A stretch of 64,000 nucleotides of DNA from the NCBI RefSeq assembly GCF_009177095.1, contig NZ_AP021861.1:4942501-5006500 (forward strand), given 5' to 3'. The translations under genes and the position numbers were made by a program. The notes under the pieces are model-generated. The model had not been told where the DNA came from. It saw nothing but the letters and a program-made list of their open reading frames with translations, and made no database searches. Of the stretch, positions 9,470 through 18,543 are shown one piece after another; position 1 is the first letter of the stretch, and the number at the start of each line of letters is the position of its first letter. This stretch comes from Lacipirellula parvula (lineage in GTDB: Bacteria; Planctomycetota; Planctomycetia; Pirellulales; Lacipirellulaceae).

Positions 9470-11095
9470 TCATGGAATGTTCCAGAACAAATCGACGTAC
9501 GTCCGCGGCGCCGGCCACGCTTGCTTCGGAGCATTCGGATCGAGGCCGTTAAGAAAATCCTCGATGTTCGTGTAACCATCGCCGTTGGCGTCGGCGCTCG
9601 CGTCGGTTGCGTCGTTCGGATTGAGGCGGTGCCGGCGCTCCCACTCGTCCGGCATGCCGTCGGCATCGGCGTCGGCGTACGGCTCGCCCTGGTAGTCGGG
9701 ATAGCCGCCGACCTGCTTCACGTCGGTGATAACTCCTTGGCCCGCCGCGTACGTCACCGTGCCCGTGCGCACCATCTTCGCGATCCGTTCGTCGACGGCG
9801 TCGCGTCGCGGCTTGGTCGCGCCGGAGTTCGCGAGCACATGCTCGAAGGCGTCTTGCGCCGACTCGATTTCTAGAAACGAGCCCGGGTAAGGTTTGTTGA
9901 TCCGCACCTGCGGCAACACGATATCGGGCTCAAAGCCATCGGCCAGATCGACCTGCACGCCGCCGGCCCAGTTGTCGGCCGTGACGGCGTCGTTCCCTTC
10001 GACGATGTTGCCCGCAACGTAGGCCCGACCGAAGTCAGCGTTGAAGTGAGGACTGCGGCGCGACTCGGGCTTGAGAATGCGATAGGAAATCTCCTCCTCG
10101 CGCGGCGTCGCCGGCCCCGGTTTGAAATAGTTGTTGATGACGTTGTAGTAGCTGCGGTGGTCGCCGCCGTCGACCGTGCGATGCCGCCAGTTGTAGACGA
10201 CGTTGTTCGCGAACGTGAAGTCGTAGATCATCCCCACGCTCGAATTGCGGCCCGTGTTGCACGCCCACAGGTTGTGGTGAAACGTGCTGTTGTACCCGCC
10301 GAGCGTGCTGCCGAACGAATGCTCGTAGGTGTCGAGGCATTCGCTGAAGATCGAGTTTTGAATGCTGATGTTGACCGTCGGCAGCTTCAGTTCCTTCGAG
10401 CCGTCTGGCGGCTGGTACATGTGGCGATACATCGACATATTTTCGTCGAGCCCCCAACTCGCCGAGACATGGTCGATCATGATGTTGCCGATCGGGTTGC
10501 CGCCGATCGAATCGTTGCGATCGCCGACCCAGGTCGAACCGCGGCGAAACCGCATATGGCGGATAATCACGTCGTGCGTTTCAAGTTCGACCGTATCGCC
10601 GGCGATGCAAACGCCGTCGCCCGGAGCGCTGCTGCCGTCGATAGTGATATACGGCGCACGCACGATGATCCGCTCGTTGAGCTTGACGACGCCGGCGACG
10701 TTGAAGACGACGATCCGCGGTCCGGCCGCTTCGAGCGCTCCGCGAAAGCTGCCGGGCCCGCTGTCATTGAGATTCGTGACGACGTACACCTTCCCGCTGC
10801 GACCGCCGAAGCTGTACATGCCGCCTCCCTGCGCGCCGGGAAACGCGGGAATATTCGCCTGCGGCAAATCCTCTGGCTTAGCGGCCCAAGGAATGTACGG
10901 CTTGCCTTTGGCGGCCCACTCTTCAATCGTTGGTTGAGCTGCTTTCCAAATCTCGTCGGAACGTTGCCGCAGGGCGATGAGCTTGGCGTTCGCTTCTTCC
11001 TGAACTTCCTTAGGCACTTTAGGGTACGCGGCGTGCGCCGAGAGCGTGGCGTTCACGATGAGAATACAAGCGATGGCGACGAGAACGAGCTTCAT
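9470..11095 (-). CDS. Secreted pectate lyase (PL1-type beta-helix)
   Basis: 541 residues with signal peptide MKLVLVAIACILIVNATLSA. Residues about 84-430 are a right-handed beta-helix of the pectate lyase type: FPGAQGGG, VTNLNDSGPGSFRGAL, YITIDGSSAPGDG, IDHVSASWGLDEN and NVVYNWRHRT. These are the motifs of planctomycete and Bacteroidetes PL1 enzymes, which cut polygalacturonate by beta-elimination. The C-terminus has calcium-binding thrombospondin-3-like loops (DADADGMPDEW, DANGDGYTNIEDFLNG). The same module occurs in the PL1-GH43 fusion at 23861. DUF3826 lies just upstream on the same strand, a pairing known from other pectin loci, and uronate catabolism genes follow. Confidence 0.88.
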   Translation of the reverse strand: MKLVLVAIACILIVNATLSAHAAYPKVPKEVQEEANAKLIALRQRSDEIWKAAQPTIEEWAAKGKPYIPWAAKPEDLPQANIPAFPGAQGGGMYSFGGRSGKVYVVTNLNDSGPGSFRGALEAAGPRIVVFNVAGVVKLNERIIVRAPYITIDGSSAPGDGVCIAGDTVELETHDVIIRHMRFRRGSTWVGDRNDSIGGNPIGNIMIDHVSASWGLDENMSMYRHMYQPPDGSKELKLPTVNISIQNSIFSECLDTYEHSFGSTLGGYNSTFHHNLWACNTGRNSSVGMIYDFTFANNVVYNWRHRTVDGGDHRSYYNVINNYFKPGPATPREEEISYRILKPESRRSPHFNADFGRAYVAGNIVEGNDAVTADNWAGGVQVDLADGFEPDIVLPQVRINKPYPGSFLEIESAQDAFEHVLANSGATKPRRDAVDERIAKMVRTGTVTYAAGQGVITDVKQVGGYPDYQGEPYADADADGMPDEWERRHRLNPNDATDASADANGDGYTNIEDFLNGLDPNAPKQAWPAPRTYVDLFWNIP

Positions 11096-11127
11096 GGTCG
11101 ACGCTACGTTGAGAGGTGAAGTGGGTG

Positions 11128-11222
11128 GCTCTTCTCCCCAGAGGGGAGAGGTTGGGTGAGGGGTTAGTCGTTCCTAGCAGCGTGAATCCCTCCCCTAGTC
11201 CCCTCCCTTCGAGGGAGGGGGA
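11128..11222. repeat. G/C-rich inverted repeat, diverged member of the family at 49326 and 56529
   Basis: Two pyrimidine/purine hairpins (TTCTCCCCAGAGGGGAGA and CCCTCCCTTCGAGGGAGGG) flank a CCTCCCCTAGTCCCC core. The plan matches the elements at 49326-49431 and 56529-56632, but the sequence has drifted. It fills the gap between DUF3826 and the pectate lyase and could weaken read-through between them. Confidence 0.6.
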
Positions 11223-11223
11223 T

Positions 11224-11802
11224 TTAGCGGGCGGTGCGATCTTTCTCGGCTTGCTTGAGATCGTATCCCGCTTGCGACAGATAGTTGTTGATCCGCCCCT
11301 TATACTTCCCGAATATGGCATGCTTCGCGTCGGACGAACCGGCGTCCATCGCATACTCGCGGGCTTCGAGGAGCTGCGCATGAATCTCTCGGCGCTGATC
11401 GGCGGTCAGCTGCGGCAGTAGCTCTTGGTACGCATTGAGCGTGAGCGGCGCCACGCCGTAGGTCATTCCATCCTTCACCGCATCGACTTGCTGCGGCGAA
11501 AGCTCGGCGCCAAGCCGCGCGAGGAAGCGGCGATGGAGAGCGTTGAGCTCCGTCGCTTCCGCGCCGCCCGCATCGTAAAGCTGACCTAACGACTGATATT
11601 GCTGTGCGATGAGATCTCGCACTCGCTCCACCTGCTCGGCATCGTCTAGCTTGAGCACGGCAACGATCTTGGCCGCGCGCTCGCTGAGCGCCTGCAGGTG
11701 AGCATCCACAGCGGCTTCGTGAGCCGCCGCCGTTTGCATGAGACTACCAACTGCTAACGCCGCGCAAGCAGCCGCCGCCACGTGGCGAAATGAAGTGAGC
11801 AT
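11224..11802 (-). CDS. DUF3826 family exported protein, pectin-locus associated
   Basis: 192 residues with an Ala-rich signal peptide. The mature part matches my memory of DUF3826: an LSERAAKIV...KLDDAEQ start, the central DGMTYGVAPLTLNAYQ segment, and EAREYAMDAGSSDAKHAIFG with KGRINNYLSQAGYD near the C-terminus. The family recurs beside pectate lyase and rhamnogalacturonan genes, but no activity is established that I know of. It looks all-helical and periplasmic. The ATG at 11802 is preferred to a TTG at 11817. It is followed by a G/C-rich inverted repeat and the pectate lyase. Confidence 0.8.
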   Translation of the reverse strand: MLTSFRHVAAAACAALAVGSLMQTAAAHEAAVDAHLQALSERAAKIVAVLKLDDAEQVERVRDLIAQQYQSLGQLYDAGGAEATELNALHRRFLARLGAELSPQQVDAVKDGMTYGVAPLTLNAYQELLPQLTADQRREIHAQLLEAREYAMDAGSSDAKHAIFGKYKGRINNYLSQAGYDLKQAEKDRTAR

Positions 11803-11872
11803 GCCAATCGCTCGCAAAGCCGAAGAGAGTGAGAAGCGATAAGAACGCCCTCATTCTAGGCGAGCGCCAGGC

Positions 11873-11905
11873 CGCTCTCCACCTGCCGAGCGGCAGGGGA
11901 GAGCG
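11873..11905. other. Strong hairpin between kdgK and the DUF3826 gene
   Basis: CGCTCTCC-A-CCTGCC pairs with GGCAGG-GGAGAGCG around a four-to-five-base loop. There is no T-run, so it is more likely an mRNA-stabilising or attenuating hairpin, or a small repeat, than a terminator. It lies in the 154-nt gap between kdgK and the DUF3826 gene on the minus strand. Confidence 0.5.
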
Positions 11906-11956
11906 CAGCTTCCGAATGTGCCGCATACGGCTTCCGTCGCAGCCTGTCGGCGGCGC

Positions 11957-13045
11957 CTACCGCTGCACGCGAGCCGTCCCGCCCTTGGCGAGGGCCTCCA
12001 CCTCATGCAGCCGCGCCATCGACACATCACCAGGGAACGTCGTGAGCAGCGCCCCATGCGCCCAGCCGAGCCGCAACGCCTCTTCCGGCGACCGCCCGTT
12101 GATCAGCCCGTAAATTAGCCCTGAGGCAAACCCATCGCCGCCGCCGATTCGATCGATCACGTCGAGATGCATCGTCGGGCTGACGTAGCTTTTGCCGTCG
12201 AGCCACAGCACGGCGCCCCAGTCGTGGCGGTTGGTCGAATGGACCTCGCGAAGCGTCGTCGCCACGGCCTGAATGTTCGGAAACTCTTGGCGGACCTTTT
12301 CGATCATCGCGAAGAACACCTGCGTGTCGAGCTTCGACTTATCGTGGGCGTCGACCCTCGGCCCTTCGATGCCGAGGCTCATCTGCAAGTCTTCCTCGTT
12401 ACCGATGAGGACGTCGACCTCGCTGGCGATGCGACGGAAGACTTCTTGCCCCTTCGCGGAGCCGCCAAGGGTTGCCCACAGTTTCGCGCGGTAGTTGAGA
12501 TCAAACGAGCGAACGGCGCCGGCCGCCTTCGCTGCCTGCATGCCTTCGAGAATTACTTGCGACGTTGTTTCTGAGAGCGACGCGAAGATGCCCCCTGAGT
12601 GGAACCACCGCACGCCGCCGGCGAAGATCTCGCTCCAATTGAAATCGCCTGGCTTCAGCAGGGCGCCCGCTTCGTTCGCGCGGTTGTAAAAGACGACTGG
12701 CGCCCGAGCGCCATGGCCGCGGTCGCTGTAGACGGTCGCGATGTTCGGCCCGCGAACGCCGTCATGCTTGAAGCGCTTGAAGAACGGCCGCACGCCCATT
12801 TCGCGAATCTGCGCCTGCACCAATTCGCCGATGCCGTTGTCGACCATCGCGGTCGCGACGCCCGTGTTCAGCCCGAAGCAGCTGGCAAGGTTCGCCGCGA
12901 CGTTGTACTCGCCGCCCGAGACATGCACCTCGAACGAACGGGCCTTACGAAAGGGCAACACGCCCGGATCGAGCCGATGAACCACGGCGCCGAGGGCGAG
13001 GAAGTCGAGGGCACAAGCATCTTGGCGAATATTGAGTGCAGACAT
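11957..13045 (-). CDS. kdgK: 2-dehydro-3-deoxygluconokinase (PfkB family)
   Basis: 362 residues of a ribokinase-fold sugar kinase. An N-terminal GGEYNVAANLA motif binds the sugar, FDLNYRAKLW is the typical KDG-kinase segment, GNEEDLQMSLG is in the middle, and the PfkB signature DRIGGGDGFASGLIYG carries the catalytic Asp and anion hole. It phosphorylates 2-keto-3-deoxygluconate to KDPG in the uronate pathway. The fructuronate reductase gene ends 62 nt upstream on the same strand, which supports this substrate over fructose or ribose. The aldolase for KDPG is not in the window. Confidence 0.88.
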   Translation of the reverse strand: MSALNIRQDACALDFLALGAVVHRLDPGVLPFRKARSFEVHVSGGEYNVAANLASCFGLNTGVATAMVDNGIGELVQAQIREMGVRPFFKRFKHDGVRGPNIATVYSDRGHGARAPVVFYNRANEAGALLKPGDFNWSEIFAGGVRWFHSGGIFASLSETTSQVILEGMQAAKAAGAVRSFDLNYRAKLWATLGGSAKGQEVFRRIASEVDVLIGNEEDLQMSLGIEGPRVDAHDKSKLDTQVFFAMIEKVRQEFPNIQAVATTLREVHSTNRHDWGAVLWLDGKSYVSPTMHLDVIDRIGGGDGFASGLIYGLINGRSPEEALRLGWAHGALLTTFPGDVSMARLHEVEALAKGGTARVQR

Positions 13046-13106
13046 GTAAGCTTGAGTCTAGCTGTGTGATTGAGTGGTGTAGAGAAAGCGCCGAACGACC
13101 TGGAAA

Positions 13107-13919
13107 CTAGATCGTCGTCGCCGAAAAACCGCCGTCGACGACGATGTTCTGACCAGTGACGAACGACGCCGCACGATGCGATGCCAACCACACGGTGGCG
13201 CCGGCCAGTTCGTGCGATTCACCGAAGCGGGCCATCGGCGTGTGGCCGATGATCTGGCCGCCACGTTCGGTGTAGCCGCCATCTTCTTTGAAGAGGAGGC
13301 CACGATTCTGTTCCGCAGGGAAAAATCCCGGGCTAAGGGCATTCACGCGAACGCCCCGCGACGCCCATTCGCGGGCCAGGAATTGCGTGAGGTTGATCAC
13401 AGCCGCCTTCGCCGCAGAGTAGGCGACGACGCGAGAGAGCGGCGTCATCCCGGCCATCGACGCGATGTTAATGATGCTGCCGCGACCGGCGACGACCATC
13501 GTCTCGCCAAAAATCTGGCATGGCAGCAACGCGCCGCCGACGAGGTTGAGGTCAAAGACGTTCTGCCACGCTTCGACCGGCAGCTTGCAGAAATCGCTCC
13601 CTGGCGGCAGCGTTGCATCGGGTCGATTGCCGCCCGCAGCGTTTACCAAAATGGAAGCTGGACCCAGTTGCGCAGCGATGGCGTCGCGAGCCGTACGCAA
13701 CGAGTTGGCATCGAGCGCATCGGCCGATTGAAAGATCGCCGTGCCGCCGCCCGCTTCGATCGCTTGCACTCGCTGCCGACCGCGCTCTTCGCTCCGCCCG
13801 ACGACCGCCACTCGGGCGCCGTACGCCGCGAGCGCGTTGGCCATCGCTCCGCCGAGAGCGCCCGTCGCGCCGATGACAACGGCAGTCTCACCATCAAGTT
13901 GAAATAGATCGGACAGCAT
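13107..13919 (-). CDS. uxuB: SDR-family fructuronate reductase (D-mannonate oxidoreductase)
   Basis: 270 residues of a short-chain dehydrogenase. The NAD(P)-binding motif is GATGALGGAMA, followed by NAAGG, and the catalytic residues are in SIINIASMAG and YSAAKAA (Tyr-X3-Lys). The stretch after the active site, RVNALSPGFFPAEQNRGLLF, is what I remember of the SDR-type UxuB of Bacillus (YjmF) rather than generic SDRs. It would reduce D-fructuronate to D-mannonate. UxaC and UxaE are encoded divergently and kdgK follows directly, which gives a coherent pathway. 2-deoxygluconate dehydrogenase is the main alternative. Confidence 0.78.
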   Translation of the reverse strand: MLSDLFQLDGETAVVIGATGALGGAMANALAAYGARVAVVGRSEERGRQRVQAIEAGGGTAIFQSADALDANSLRTARDAIAAQLGPASILVNAAGGNRPDATLPPGSDFCKLPVEAWQNVFDLNLVGGALLPCQIFGETMVVAGRGSIINIASMAGMTPLSRVVAYSAAKAAVINLTQFLAREWASRGVRVNALSPGFFPAEQNRGLLFKEDGGYTERGGQIIGHTPMARFGESHELAGATVWLASHRAASFVTGQNIVVDGGFSATTI

Positions 13920-14082
13920 AGAGAGCGACCTAGCGATGAGCGGATATGAAAGTCAACCGTTCCGAACCAGACCTGTAGCGCTGCGTTCGGAGCCAGCGGT
14001 TGGGGTCGAGGATAGATGAAAGAAATTTGGTTGTCGACGGTCGGCGCTACAGAGTCGTCTTCGCTCACGCGTGAGTCGCAGC

Positions 14083-14361
14083 TCACCGACCATGAGATGA
14101 TTTGGATCGAGAACCGACATCGTCAGCTGGACTCCGACCGCCACGCGGCGTCGCGCTGCCGCAACGCTCCGCATAATGGCCGACCCCGGCGGCGACGACG
14201 CCTCCCGTAGAATTGCCCGACGGCCAAGACTGCTCGGCTGACCCATCCGTCGCCATCCGTCGCCGCCCGTCGTCGCCCCCCAACACGACGGCCGGCTCGC
14301 CCGAAAGCAAATGGCTGTTGCCGCCCCGACTTGCCCGCACCTTGCGTTTTTTGGAAGACAT
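14083..14361 (-). CDS. Possible small basic protein upstream of uxuB (doubtful)
   Basis: A 92-codon frame starts with MSSKKRKVRASRGG and becomes Gly/Ser/Asp-rich, ending in SRSKSSHGR. A perfect AGGAGG (complement at 14375-14380) precedes the ATG, but at 13 nt, longer than usual. No domain is recognisable and composition is low in hydrophobic residues. The whole gap 13920-14571 (652 nt) between the divergent uxuB and uxaC genes otherwise holds no gene. If real, it would be the first gene of the minus-strand uronate operon; it may equally be chance. Confidence 0.3.
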   Translation of the reverse strand: MSSKKRKVRASRGGNSHLLSGEPAVVLGGDDGRRRMATDGSAEQSWPSGNSTGGVVAAGVGHYAERCGSATPRGGRSPADDVGSRSKSSHGR

Positions 14362-14571
14362 TTTGCAACTAAAGCCTCCTGGATGCAAATAAACGGGTGC
14401 GTAAGATGGGTTGAAGCGGTCCAAACCGCGATCCAGGCGTAGCGCACTGTCCACAAAATCCTTATCGTGTGAATGCCCCTGGCACCTCCGAACTCGACTC
14501 AGCAAGTTCAGGCGGGCGTCGATCGGTGGCTTGGCGGCCCTCGTTCGTGGATTGGTTGATAAGGAAGATCG

Positions 14572-15921
14572 ATGCTCATCGCGCAAAATCAAGAGAATAT
14601 ATCCGGCAGAGCGCAAGACCTTGCCGCACTCGAGGCGACGGTCCGCGACGCCGTTCGCGAGCAACCGGTGTGGGACTTCCACACCCACCTCTACCCGCCG
14701 TCGTTCGGCACTCCCTTCGCTGGCTCCGGTAAGGCCTCGGATCCCAAGGGGCTGATGCTGTGGGGCATCGACGAACTCCTCACCTACCACTACTTGGTCG
14801 CCGAAGTCTTTCGCGTCGTCACGCCGCAGCAACTGTCGTACGACGACTTTTGGCGGATGACGAAGCGCGAGCAGGCCGACCACATTTGGAAGCACCTGTT
14901 CCTCGAACGCTCGCCGATCAGCGAAGCTTGCCGCGGGGTACTCACGACGCTCCAGCGATTGGGTCTCGATCCCGCCGAACGCGACCTTGCCGGCTATCGC
15001 CAGTGGTTCGATGAGCAAGATCCCGATCGCCACATCGATCGCGTCATGGAAATCTCCGGCGTCTCGCGGATCACGATGACCAACGCCGTGTTCGACGACA
15101 ACGAACGCCTCCGCTGGCTGGAGAATCGCCACGTCGGCGACGATCCGCGCTTCGCCGGCGTGTTGCGGTTTGATCCGCTACTGCGCGACTGGCCTGCCGC
15201 CGCAGCTCAACTTGTTCGCTGGGGTTACCCCGTGAACAAAACGCTCGACGATCAAACGGTCGAGCAAGCCCGCAAGTTCATTCGCGACTGGATCGATCGT
15301 GTCCAAGCACTCTACTGCGCGGTTAGCCTGCCACCCGATTTCCGTTACGAGGGGCTCGAAGACCCGCGCACCAGCAGCACCGTCTTGCGAAAGATCATCC
15401 TGCCGGTCCTCGCTGAGCGCGACTTGCCCTTCGCGATGATGATTGGCTCGCGCTTGCGCGTGAACCCCGAGCTCCGGGACGGCGGCGACATGGTCGGCCT
15501 CGCCGACGTCGCCAGCGTCGCCCGCATCTGCAGCGATTTCCCCCACAACCGCTTCTTCTGCACGATGCTCGCTCGCGAGAATCAGCACGAACTCGCCGTC
15601 GCCGCCCGCAAGTTCGGCAACCTGATGGTTTTCGGCTGCTGGTGGTTTGTGAACAACCCCTCGCTAATCGACGAGATTACGCGGATGCGAGTCGAGTTGT
15701 TGGGAACGAGCTTCATTCCGCAACACTCCGACGCCCGCGTGCTCGATCAGCTGATTTACAAATGGGATCATAGCCGCGACCTGATTGCGAACGTCCTCGC
15801 CGACAAGTACCGCGATGTTGCGGCGACGGGCTGGCGGCCGAGCGAGAACGAGATTCGCCGCGACGTTCGCCTCTTCTTCCATGAAAACATGTCCAACTTT
15901 CTCGGAACTCCGACGCCATGA
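14572..15921 (+). CDS. uxaC: Uronate isomerase (glucuronate/galacturonate isomerase)
   Basis: 449 residues of the amidohydrolase-fold uronate isomerase family. It shows VWDFHTHLYPP (metal-binding HxH) near the N-terminus, LLTYHYLVAEVFR, and a C-terminal GCWWFVNNPSLI and SDARVLDQLIYKW region. The enzyme converts D-galacturonate to D-tagaturonate or D-glucuronate to D-fructuronate, the entry step after pectin cleavage. AAGGA at 14561-14565 sets the start. Its stop overlaps the start of the epimerase gene by 4 nt (ATGA), so the two are translationally coupled. Confidence 0.87.
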   Translation: MLIAQNQENISGRAQDLAALEATVRDAVREQPVWDFHTHLYPPSFGTPFAGSGKASDPKGLMLWGIDELLTYHYLVAEVFRVVTPQQLSYDDFWRMTKREQADHIWKHLFLERSPISEACRGVLTTLQRLGLDPAERDLAGYRQWFDEQDPDRHIDRVMEISGVSRITMTNAVFDDNERLRWLENRHVGDDPRFAGVLRFDPLLRDWPAAAAQLVRWGYPVNKTLDDQTVEQARKFIRDWIDRVQALYCAVSLPPDFRYEGLEDPRTSSTVLRKIILPVLAERDLPFAMMIGSRLRVNPELRDGGDMVGLADVASVARICSDFPHNRFFCTMLARENQHELAVAARKFGNLMVFGCWWFVNNPSLIDEITRMRVELLGTSFIPQHSDARVLDQLIYKWDHSRDLIANVLADKYRDVAATGWRPSENEIRRDVRLFFHENMSNFLGTPTP

Positions 15922-17213
15922 GTGCAGGCCCCGCCGCCGTCGTTACCACCCGCCCCGCCCCCAGCCCGCTGGGAATGGAGCCGAGCATCGGCTTCGGCGA
16001 CCGCTTGGGACTCGGCACGCCGGGCCACGTGGCGGCGCTGCGTGAAGCGGGCGGGCCAATCCGCGGCATCTTTGCTCAGCAGTCGATTCGCGAGATGACG
16101 CGCACCGGCCGCAGCGCGGAAACGATCATGGCGGCCGCAGTCGACGCCCTCGCGAAGCTTCGCTTCACTGATCCCTGGTCGGCCGACGGCGACCACCTGA
16201 AGACGCCGGCCGATATACGCCGCACGATGGCCGCGGGCTTCGTGATGTTCACGCTCGACCCGTCGGAGGAAGTCGACCAATCGGCCGACGATTACGATGC
16301 GAGTACGCTGACGGAAAAGTTCGCCGCCGCGCGCGAATTCGCGCCATGGTTCGACGAGTATCGCGGACAGTCCGTGCGATTGGATTCCGGCGTAATCGAG
16401 TTCGATGAGCAAACGCTCACGCGGGCGGCGGTGAAGTACGGCCGAGCCATCCGTCGCGCGATTTCCCTCGCTCAATGCGTGGAGGAAGAAGCCAACCGCC
16501 TCGATCAGCCCTTCGAAATCGAGCTGAGCATCGACGAAACGGCCCACCCGACGACGCCGGCCGAGCACTACATCATTGCCGACCAATGCCGTCAGGCGGG
16601 AGTCAGTCTCGTGAGCCTCGCGCCGCGATTCATCGGCGATTTTGAGAAAGGCGTCGACTATAAGGGCGACCTCGCGAAGCTCGAAGCGTCGATGCGGATC
16701 CATGCCGAGATCGCGCGCCGACTCGGCCCTTACAAAATCTCGCTCCACAGCGGTTCGGATAAGCTCTCGATGTACCCGGTCCTCGCGCGGGTCACCGGCG
16801 GTAAGTTCCATGTGAAGACGGCAGGCACGAGCTATCTCGAAGCCCTCCGCGTCGCGGCCCAGCACGATCCGTCCCTCTTCCGCGAGATCATCGACTTCTC
16901 ACGGAGCCGGTTTGACGAAGATAAGGCGAGCTACCATGTCTCGGCCGTCGTCAACGAGATCCCGGCGCCCGACGAAGTCGAAGACTCTGTCATTCTCGAA
17001 CGGCTCTACCTCGACCGCTGGGAAGACGTGGCGCCAGGACGCGGATTCACTGAACCAGGCCGGCAGATATTGCACTGCACGTTTGGCTCGGTGATCACCA
17101 ATGCCAAACTCGGCCCGCGGCTCGTCTCGTTGCTGAAGGCTCACCCGCAGGAGCACTGCGAGATTCTGCGTCAGCACTTCGTGCGGCATTTGCAACCGCT
17201 GAACGCAGGGTAG
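15918..17213 (+). CDS. uxaE: Tagaturonate epimerase family protein
   Basis: 431 residues. The N-terminal GFGDRLGLGTPGHVAALREA and the later segments ELSIDETAHPTTP, LAPRFIGDFEKGVDYKGD, YKISLHSGSDKLSMYP and FHVKTAGTSYLEALR match my memory of the UxaE family first characterised in Thermotoga. UxaE interconverts D-tagaturonate and D-fructuronate. It replaces the classical route through tagaturonate reductase and altronate dehydratase, joining galacturonate to the fructuronate-mannonate branch. The 4-nt overlap with uxaC and the SDR fructuronate reductase nearby fit this exactly. A metal site is expected in the Glu/His-rich motifs. Confidence 0.83.
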   Translation: MSAGPAAVVTTRPAPSPLGMEPSIGFGDRLGLGTPGHVAALREAGGPIRGIFAQQSIREMTRTGRSAETIMAAAVDALAKLRFTDPWSADGDHLKTPADIRRTMAAGFVMFTLDPSEEVDQSADDYDASTLTEKFAAAREFAPWFDEYRGQSVRLDSGVIEFDEQTLTRAAVKYGRAIRRAISLAQCVEEEANRLDQPFEIELSIDETAHPTTPAEHYIIADQCRQAGVSLVSLAPRFIGDFEKGVDYKGDLAKLEASMRIHAEIARRLGPYKISLHSGSDKLSMYPVLARVTGGKFHVKTAGTSYLEALRVAAQHDPSLFREIIDFSRSRFDEDKASYHVSAVVNEIPAPDEVEDSVILERLYLDRWEDVAPGRGFTEPGRQILHCTFGSVITNAKLGPRLVSLLKAHPQEHCEILRQHFVRHLQPLNAG

Positions 17214-17271
17214 TGGCCAGTCCGCTAGAAGACTGGGCAGGATCACGGGATTTCATGGATCGACGAGATGG

Positions 17272-17295
17272 TTGATCGCGGTCGCGCGCGATCAA
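17272..17295. terminator. Hairpin between convergent uxaE and AraC-type regulator
   Basis: TTGATCGCG pairs perfectly with CGCGATCAA around a six-base loop, in the 172-nt gap between convergent genes. There is no clear T-run, so a terminator role is only inferred from position. Confidence 0.35.
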
Positions 17296-17385
17296 ACTTC
17301 GTAACGCCCAGTGTTTTCTCTAGGCCAGCCGATACGCTCGATCCTGTTATCCCGTCCATCAATCCAAACAAGTTCGCCAATCGAA

Positions 17386-18543
17386 CTACGACAGCGTCGA
17401 CTTGCGGTACTCGCGCGGGCTCATGCCGAAATCTTGTTGGAACGCGATCGCCAACTGTTTCGCCGACGAGAAGCCCGTTTGCTGGGCGATCGAGTAGACC
17501 TTCACCGCCGGATCTTCCGCCAGCAGTCGCCGCGCCATCGCGAGCCGTTGGCGGCGTAGATACTGATAAGGCGTTTCGCCAAGCACGTCGCGAAACGCAT
17601 ATTCCAGCCACCGCCGCGAGACGCCGGCATGCTCGGTGATTTGGTCGATCGTGATCGGCTTCTCGATATGCTGATGCAGGAACGCGAGCGCGTCGCGGAG
17701 GCGTGAGTCAGAGACCGCGAACGTCGCCGTTGATTCGCGCTCCACGACTTGCAGCGGCGGAATTGGCGCTTCTTCGAGCGAGACTTTCTTGCCATTCAGC
17801 AAGCGGTCGAGCATCGCCGCGGCACGGTAGCCTTCTAATTGGTCGTTGCGAGCAACGCTGGAGAGCGTCGGCGCCGAGTGCTCGCAAATGATTTGCTCGT
17901 TGTCGACGCCGATCACGGCGATCTGCTCCGGCACTTGCAGGCCGACTTGCCGGCAGGCATCGATTGCTTGACGAGCGCGGTAGTCCGACACGGCGAACAA
18001 CCCGCACGGCGTCGGCAGCGTGGCTAGCCATTCGGCGAGGACGCGATATTGCATCAGCCATTGGTTGCCGCCAAGCCCGAACGTTGGCTTCGAGAGAAAC
18101 TCGACGCAGCGATATCCAGCAGCGGTAATGCGTTCCTCGAAACCTGCCTGCCGGTCCTTCGAATACTGAACGTCGCTCAGCCCATAGAAGGCGTAGGCTT
18201 GAAATCCTTTGCCGACAAGATGATCCGCTGCAAGCGAACCAATCGCGTGATTGTCGACAATCGACCGCGGCACCGGCGATCGCTGGAGCGCACTCGAAAT
18301 GTTGACGAGCGGAATTGATAGCGAAGCAGCACACGCCGCTTCCTGCGCGGTGTTGATTGCCGCCAAGATGCCGTCGCCTGGCCAGCCGACGAGATCGAGC
18401 ACCGACAGCGACAGCGACTCTGGCGCCGTAATATAAGACCAATCGCACTCTTGATCGCGGGCATATCGGAGCACGCCTTCGATGAAGACTTCCTGGTGCG
18501 CCCCGCGCGGGAATGCCAGGGCAATTTCGCGTATGCGTTTCAT
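17386..18543 (-). CDS. AraC-family regulator with LacI-type sugar-sensing domain (XylR-like)
   Basis: 385 residues. The N-terminal two-thirds (about 1-275) is a LacI/GalR-like periplasmic-binding-type sensor (SIPLVNISSALQRSP, IDNHAIGSLAADHL, AVSDYRARQAIDAC, IAVIGVDNEQI). The C-terminus (about 285-385) is an AraC DNA-binding domain with two helix-turn-helix units (ITIDQITEHAGVSRRWLE and VYSIAQQTGFSSAKQLAIAF then FGMSPREYR). E. coli XylR has this order. It is divergent from the GH28 gene with 178 nt between them, so it likely controls the pectin genes in response to a sugar acid. The effector is unknown. Confidence 0.87.
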   Translation of the reverse strand: MKRIREIALAFPRGAHQEVFIEGVLRYARDQECDWSYITAPESLSLSVLDLVGWPGDGILAAINTAQEAACAASLSIPLVNISSALQRSPVPRSIVDNHAIGSLAADHLVGKGFQAYAFYGLSDVQYSKDRQAGFEERITAAGYRCVEFLSKPTFGLGGNQWLMQYRVLAEWLATLPTPCGLFAVSDYRARQAIDACRQVGLQVPEQIAVIGVDNEQIICEHSAPTLSSVARNDQLEGYRAAAMLDRLLNGKKVSLEEAPIPPLQVVERESTATFAVSDSRLRDALAFLHQHIEKPITIDQITEHAGVSRRWLEYAFRDVLGETPYQYLRRQRLAMARRLLAEDPAVKVYSIAQQTGFSSAKQLAIAFQQDFGMSPREYRKSTLS

